A stretch of 64,000 bases of DNA from Neopestalotiopsis rosae (Eukaryota > Ascomycota > Sordariomycetes > Amphisphaeriales > Sporocadaceae), in NCBI GenBank assembly GCA_023078685.1, contig JALGAS010000009.1, positions 2,542,001-2,606,000 on the forward strand. Direction: 5' to 3'. The notes under the pieces are model-generated. The model did not search any database. It saw only the letters and a list, made by a program, of their open reading frames with translations, and had not been told where the DNA came from. Position 1 is the stretch's first letter; each line of letters opens with the position of its first letter. A program made the position numbers and the translations under genes. Positions 58,459 through 64,000 of the stretch are shown one piece after another.

Positions 58459-59138
58459 CATAGCTTCGAGGAATGTTCAGCTGATACGCTATTGCTCTGC
58501 CGTCCAAGTAGAAATCCCAGTCAAAAAGCACCCTGTCTAGGCATCTCTGTTCAGATTTCATCATACCGGTAAGGCCAGCTATAGCGGCTGGCTGCAAGGT
58601 CTTTTTTCTTCTTGACCGCAAAAACATGTTTTAGTGATTCAACGGGGCATACCCAAGGCTACATGGTTGGCCAAAACTAAATGAGGCTGTAGATGTACTA
58701 CGTAATCCTCTCCCAATGCATGCCGGCACCCCAATACCGGGCGACAGATACGCAACAGCTCCCTGGTTCCTTAGTTCCTGTCTGACAAGGCCTGTTCAAC
58801 ACTCTATGGGTATGGCTACTCAGTTGTTCTAGAATAGCCACGTCACCTCTGCTGTCCGATGTATACTATTTCGTGAGTTGAATGTTGGCTGGACGTAATG
58901 ATGCTAATTTCCCGTTGGAAAGGGCGAGGCTGGTATTTGAGTGCCTGTTATTAAATATTTTGAAGCATGTAAATAGGAAGAGTTTTAGACGAGATACTAA
59001 TATTAGCGATCAGATTAAGCTATGTTGATCATTGGGAAAAAGGCACAATATCCCCGAAGCAGTACTGTGTCGACACTATAATCCTGGACATTGCTTGACA
59101 TCAATGCTGGGCAAAGTGAGCATTGTTTTCCGGGTCAA

Positions 59139-59160
59139 CATGTCAGTCAGACTGACATCC
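59139..59160. repeat. Palindromic hairpin unit D
   Basis: Nine-bp arms ATGTCAGTC and GACTGACAT around one A; outer arms lost. Followed by CATAGCTTTA, as in the other units. Confidence 0.8.
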
Positions 59161-59597
59161 AAATTCAGCATAGCTTTAATAGTGCTCGCGCATGATATCC
59201 ACAATGCCTTCCTGCTGGCATTAGATTGCCTTTGGAAAGAAAGCCTTTCCAATGAATCCGGCTATCCCATTTCCGCTAGCCAATTAAGTCAAAATACCTA
59301 GCCATTGCTACCCAGTCATCTAGCCTGCAGACAATAAAGTGACCCACATATCGGACCTCAAATCCTCACTTCCGGGATTAAAGTCCTCCCTGGTATGTGG
59401 CAACGGCTACAAAGCGGGTTTTGAATTGTGGTCGTCTTGCCTACGATCAATCGTGTAGTACTTACTACTGTATATATACCTTACCGACACTCAATCGAGG
59501 GCTCACATTGTATTTTCATCTGCACTCACCTCTTGAATCAAAGTGGGATTGCTGAAACTAAACTATCAAAATTATTCCCATCCGTTAACCCACTGCC

Positions 59598-60030
59598 ATG
59601 GAAAGCTTCATAGAGCCTTGCCTTGCCACGAAGAGAAGAGGGGAGGTCTACTATGGCAGAGTACTGCTCAAATCTGAATTACCAATCTTTCACGAGCTGC
59701 GAAGTATGAATTTTCCCAGATTTGTGGACACTCCTGCTAAATCATTGCTTAGGCTCTTCGAACTTCACGGCAGGCTACACCGTGGAAGCTGCCGAAAGAA
59801 ACGCGCTATGCATGCAAAAGCAAATGCTTGAAAAATTTGGCTCTGACAAATTCTCATATGAGTCGGATAACTTGAGCGACTACACAATGCTACTCTTCCG
59901 ACCCGAAGATATAGGCAAATCCTTTGGACCTAGGTGGTTGTTAAATTGGTTAGAACCGATCGTGTTTGACATCGCGGTATGTGCGCAACGAGCTGGTGCA
60001 TGGTTGAGTGGAGAGCAAGATGAAGCGTGA
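59598..60030 (+). CDS. Small two-exon protein of unknown function
   Basis: Exon 1 59598-59703 and exon 2 59753-60030 join in phase through a 49-nt GTATGA...GCTTAG intron, giving 127 residues (MESFIEPCLATKRRGEVYYG... ending LSGEQDEA). Without splicing the frames do not connect. A TATATATACC box lies at ~59472, about 125 bp upstream. The second exon has a natural pattern (AAERNALCMQKQMLEKFG, WLLNWLEPIVFDIAVCAQRA) but no known family. Its promoter and splice model make it better supported than most small ORFs here. Confidence 0.5.
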
Positions 60031-61479
60031 GATTGAGAATCTGGGGGCACTGTCGGGTACTTGTTGAGGTACCAAGGAGAAGAAGTCAGACAATAAGTCA
60101 CTCACTTGTCGCAACTAGAATTTGTTCCAATAAATGTATTCGACGAGTAATAGCATCGAGGATTGTTTCAAGTCAGATCGCGAGTTGATGGTCAACTGGA
60201 TTAGCTTAAATTACCGAACAGAATGCCGATTTAAAGGGACTAAGCCTACGTAATGAAGTTTATTAGCTAATTGAAGCCTTAACTGAATCTACTCCTTTTG
60301 CTTGTGTGGGTAGTAAATGGGGAGATCTATCTATTTTGGTGTGAAGTTACAAGAGGTAGGTGCTCCGAGAAAAGAGGAAAAAAGAACCCACATTCTAACA
60401 ATTGGAAGTCGGTCAGATTCTAGCATTACGTTTTCCTCGTTGCAACAACACTTCCACTTTTGGAAGTATCCGACTTGCCTTCCCGGCCGTCTGAAAGCAA
60501 CTGCGCCACCTCTTCCCGTGCTTCCATGTACCTATAGTCTAGTCGATGTATCTTCCACCCCACACTCTATTCGGCCTAGACGCTACCGTCAATGGGAGAG
60601 GGCATACAAGGCATGGTCTGTCCTCTTCTAGAGTTTTGTGATAGCCGCGACTACCACCATTCGGTTGAAAACAAACCACATTCAGAATCTCGATCATCTT
60701 CGCACGTAATCGGACCTTTAATCCTGAAACGTATGCTGCGCGCCTGCACCGGCGGCAATTCGTTGTTTGACTGGTCATGCACCGTCCTGAAATTTCTGCT
60801 ATGCTATGGTTGTTAGCATCAGTGAGTTTGGACGATTATATATACGCCTTTTCCGATGCTCCACCATCCCCGGCCATCCGGAGAGCCGGAGCTTAGACCC
60901 ACATGGTCCCGGCTTGCGGGTTTTAGGCCCACATTTCAAGTCCTTCACGCACAGGCAGTGCCCGCTTGGGAGGCTCCCGAGCGCACAGCCTAGGGTAGTG
61001 AGTGGCCACATACTTGCAAGTGGGCAAACAAATTTTATAAGGCTACTGTGATTTCTGCGATTCAGTGCAGCGCCCACGTATCATTGAGCTGCAGAAGTCA
61101 GCTTGTCCGGCGATGCTCAACGTACTGGCTCGAACATTTGCAACTGAGCACAGCTCTTGAGACGAAAGGTCCAGGTTTTCATAAACAAAGATTCCACAAA
61201 AGAAAATTAAAAAATTAAGAAACTGGCATTACAGTATAACTATGTCTTGAAGTAGATCTCCCGGCTCTATGATTCAGTCTGGAGGATACAGACATGTACC
61301 CTTCTTTGTCTTGGGTATTCTTCTGTGTCTTGGATACTCTTGTGTCTTGGATACTCTTCTTTGCTGGATACCCTCGCACATTGACTAAATCGGTATATGC
61401 TCCACCAATATGCAACAGCATGGGGTCAACTGGAAAGAGTAAAACCTCACTCAACAGAAGAGGCACAGACGGCACCTGG
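60031..61479. other. Gene-poor region
   Basis: Contains 60765-60845, similar to 41325-41412, and a short array of the CTTCTGTGTCTTGGATACT motif at 61299-61375. No gene with support. Confidence 0.4.
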
Positions 61480-61529
61480 CGGCAGCGGCTGAAGATGAGG
61501 GACGACCGGGTAAAGTTCCTTACAGAAGA

Positions 61530-62202
61530 TTTCCGGAATGCTACGTGAAGTATTTCGACTCGAAGGGCGTCACTTCCAAGACTTCAATATTCATCGGCGA
61601 TATTCGTGATCTTGAAGTACCTTGGGAAAGGTCTCAGCTAATCCCCCCCAGATCTTTGACGCTCTAAGTTACGTGGAGAAGAGTGGGTTTCGTCTGACGG
61701 CCTTGACTCCTCAGATGATCCTTTTGACACACGATGGGGTGGTTAAAATCAGTAAGGAGCTTCCAAATGATGCTTCTCGGAAAGTGTTGCATTTGCAAGA
61801 CGGACCAAAGCTGACAGATTTGCAGTGAGTTCGACCTATACCGACAAGGGCCCATCCTCAGGAGACAGGGACATTTTAGATTCCCTTGCATCAATTCTGA
61901 CGCAACTGTTGCACAAAAGTCCCCATACTTTGCGTGAAAGCTCAATGGACCAGTCGCAGTCTGCACTATTTGGTGAGTCTCTCAAGGTTGCTCAATCATT
62001 GACAGATATCTCTGACATGAGTTTCCCCACCTATAACGCAGAGTCACTTTTAGTATCTGAAAATATGCAGCATTCGTTTGTGCGAGGAAAGCGAGATACT
62101 AGTCAATTAGCCTGTCTAGTGCGTTTGGCAATGGTTTGCGTTGTCTCTGACTACATCTATGAACCTGGAGAGCCGGATGTGAGGTCAAGCCCCGCCAGGT
62201 AG
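61530..62202 (+). pseudogene. Relic of a kinase-like C-lobe
   Basis: The frame from ~61622 reads IFDALSYVEKSGFRLTALTP then QMILLTHDGVVKIS, the pattern of degenerate fungal pseudokinases (LSYLE..G..H..L...NILL..DG.VKI). The downstream frame (61825-62202) has DILDSLASILTQLLHK and a later LVRLAMVCVVS helix, as in the C-lobe end. Frames change at a run of seven C (61642-61648) and near 61825. The catalytic HRD is absent, as usual in that family. Confidence 0.4.
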
Positions 62203-63224
62203 TTAAATAGGGTCGGATTCTATAAGAGATGGAGGAACAATAGGTGTGCAGCACTTGCAACAAGAAATACCACCTTCCATCATAAACCTTTCTCTGATGA
62301 AAGATTGCAGAAAGTGTATTCACTAGTAAGTTGTATGATCTTGACCTTGACAACGAAAATCCGACTGCATCCGGCTGCGTCCGGCTCTAGAAAAAACATA
62401 CCTTCTGATGAGGCAATGGCTATGAACATAGGCACACGGCGTATTCAATGATAAGAATAAAGGACTGGTTTATCGCTCATTACGGAGCACAAGATCATGT
62501 AGACCGACGTGTCGTAATTGCATCCGAAGGGTGGCATATTTTTGAAATTAACAGTCCGACCTAAGCATTCGCATTTCTAACCTAATCCTTTTCCCGGAAG
62601 CAGACCCACTGATGCTCAACAGTCACCAGTCATGGCTCAACAGTGTTCATCTATAACGACAAGACACAGCATATATCTCCCCAGTAACAAACAAGGTTTG
62701 TTTTTAGTGATATGTCGAAAGATCCAGCGGGATGTAATAACTACTAATCGATCGAGTGTTGCCAAATGTTGATTGGTCGACAAGTTGTCGTGTGATAGTC
62801 TTATTGCCTTGTTTTTGTTTCTTTTTTGAAAATTATTCAGGCCTGCGAATTTGTAAGATACAAGATGAGAAGATCTTGTGGCTTGATACGCACGGTCCTT
62901 GCAGTTTCTGCTGCAGCATCTCCTGAAGCGCAGTCTGTCTTTGTCTGACCCTAGCATCCTCTGCTCGATCTCTTCCTTCTTCTTATCAGTAAGACGGGGG
63001 TGGGTCGTTACTTTATGCTTCGAATTCCGGATAACAAGGACGTGCCACTGCTAGGCGACGGTTACTAGGCCTTGTAGGAGTCATGTTGTCTGACGCTTTG
63101 ATCTCCATGTAATCTTTTTCTCCGGAATGTGGATGTGTGCAAATTATAAATATTCTATTGGAAGGCCAGGCAATGGCAAGCGCTGAATTTGGCTGGCCGA
63201 AATACCATAGAAGGTATTATGCTC
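62203..63224. other. Intergenic region
   Basis: No gene or repeat recognised. Confidence 0.4.
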
Positions 63225-63325
63225 TTTTGTCCTGTTTATCCAATGCTTCGCTTCTGTGCTGGGCTACTGCTCTGTGCCAGTCTACTGTTCCGCGGTGGGA
63301 TACTCTTCTGTGTTGGAATACGGAG
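63225..63325 (+). repeat. Short-motif array next to the foldback element
   Basis: Four to five degenerate units close to TACTGTTCCGCGGTGGGA / TACTCTTCTGTGTTGGAA, the same family as at 4125, 4553, 8265 and 61299. Confidence 0.6.
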
Positions 63326-63340
63326 ACAATCAAGGTTGAC

Positions 63341-63630
63341 TTCTTCTTCTCATCTCTCTTCTCGTCTCTGAGCACGGGCGATCCATACTCTGCGCCGACC
63401 TAATATGTACCCTAGCCAGATCCACCTGGTATTGTCATCCATGAGTACTTCAGTCAGCCAGCATCGGCTCTGGTTGACAAGCAATTTCTACTGTCATTTT
63501 GATCGCCTTTGGCTAGCCGAAGTACTCATGGATGACAATACCAAGTGGGTCTGCCTGATGTACATGAATGTCAGCGCCACATATGGATCATCCGTGCTCA
63601 AAGACAAGAGATGAGACAAAAGACAAGAAG
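63341..63630. repeat. Long inverted repeat (foldback, MITE-like)
   Basis: Left arm ~63341-63460 and right arm ~63512-63630 are reverse complements with a ~51 bp loop. The inner ~30 bp (GGTATTGTCATCCATGAGTA, then CTTC) are identical in both arms and outer parts diverge. No ORF. A single arm occurs at 38438-38550. Confidence 0.85.
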
Positions 63631-64000
63631 CCAGTTCTCAAAATCAAGCACCTGAGAGACTATCTGGTGTAGCAACTACCGGGACTCATCAAAGCGGAAA
63701 GGCTCTAATTGCTTCTTTGGATACATCAGTACGCGTTGCTGCTATACTTAATAGGTAAGGTGATGCGCATGATCTATGCCTCATGATTTCGTAACATATC
63801 TCATTAAGTTTATATCGTGAGAAATGGGATCCTCAGTCGATTTGATAGAATAACGTGTTTGATTTTATGGATAATGTGTCAATCAATATCCAATGGCTGT
63901 CTAAGGCGCAATAGTAATTAGAAGATACGTGCATCGACACGGCACAGCTAGGCGCTGGCAACTCGTGGAAATGGTGGATCCCCCAACCGCCTGTGTTTTT
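63631..64000. other. Window end, nothing recognised
   Basis: No gene, repeat or RNA seen. Confidence 0.4.

Larger units (their letters stand above)
57401..59597. other. Gene-poor region with four palindromic repeat units
   Basis: Four hairpin units (listed separately) are embedded in ~150 bp segments that resemble each other (CATAGCTT following each hairpin, a CGGATGCG/ATGCG segment and a TTTCCG/TTCCGG segment). No gene recognised. Confidence 0.5.

Noticed and set aside
1..64000. tRNA, rRNA or secondary-metabolite cluster
   Set aside because: No tRNA cloverleaf, rRNA motif, PKS, NRPS, terpene or P450 signature was seen by eye; a tRNA scan would be needed to exclude tRNAs fully.

Overview
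The window looks like a stretch of nuclear genome from a filamentous ascomycete (Pezizomycotina). Genes are split by short GT-AG introns (41 to about 100 nt), several with CTRAY-type branch sites. The families seen are typical of that group: HET, NACHT-WD40 (STAND) linker, MYND/DUF4470, fungal C2H2, fungal IFI6-like, DUF7587, fungal Fta2/kinase-like and Cdc25. I cannot name a genus. Nothing was searched; family names come from motifs and remembered family patterns, and every splice site is my own phase-checked reading.

Layout. 1-1741: 3' part of a multi-exon helical-repeat-like gene whose last codons lie in an inverted copy of the start of a chromodomain gene at 5609-6040. 2177-2734: single-pass membrane protein. 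2780-5520 and 7145-8760: gene-poor, with arrays of a 17-20 bp degenerate motif and a homologous spacer in both orientations. 6315-7144 and 15930-17145: two divergent MADS-like genes. 9017-9963: decayed HET gene. 10078-11171: HIGH-type nucleotidylyltransferase. 11344-11965: relic of the F-box-like locus at 48505-49575. 13151-15094: ZZ-ZZ-Myb protein. 18471-20564: large C2H2-ended protein. 22272-22865: DUF7587 protein. 23275-23676 and 27560-27850: IFI6-like gene and its relic. 26036-27040: C2H2 protein broken by two homopolymer-length shifts. 28610-29547: three-exon MYND protein. 31438-35220: DUF4470-MYND protein, followed 64 bp later by an RZ-finger gene (35285-36112) resembling the C-terminus of ZNFX1-type helicases. 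39050-39715: orphan gene with a minisatellite upstream of its ATG. 43127-43480: WD40/NLR relic. 43699-44967: Cdc25 phosphatase. 45558-45893: truncated transporter-like fragment. 52523-53382: four-TM protein. 53766-54293: orphan ORF. 54970-62202: three relics of kinase-like/Fta2-like genes, a small two-exon gene, and four copies of a palindromic hairpin. 63341-63630: long inverted repeat (foldback).

There is no operon logic. The likely housekeeping-type genes (Cdc25, nucleotidylyltransferase, ZZ-Myb) sit among decayed duplicates of accessory families, and differences between duplicate copies are mostly transitions, as expected after RIP or simple drift. The window reads as an accessory, duplication-prone region rather than one coherent pathway.
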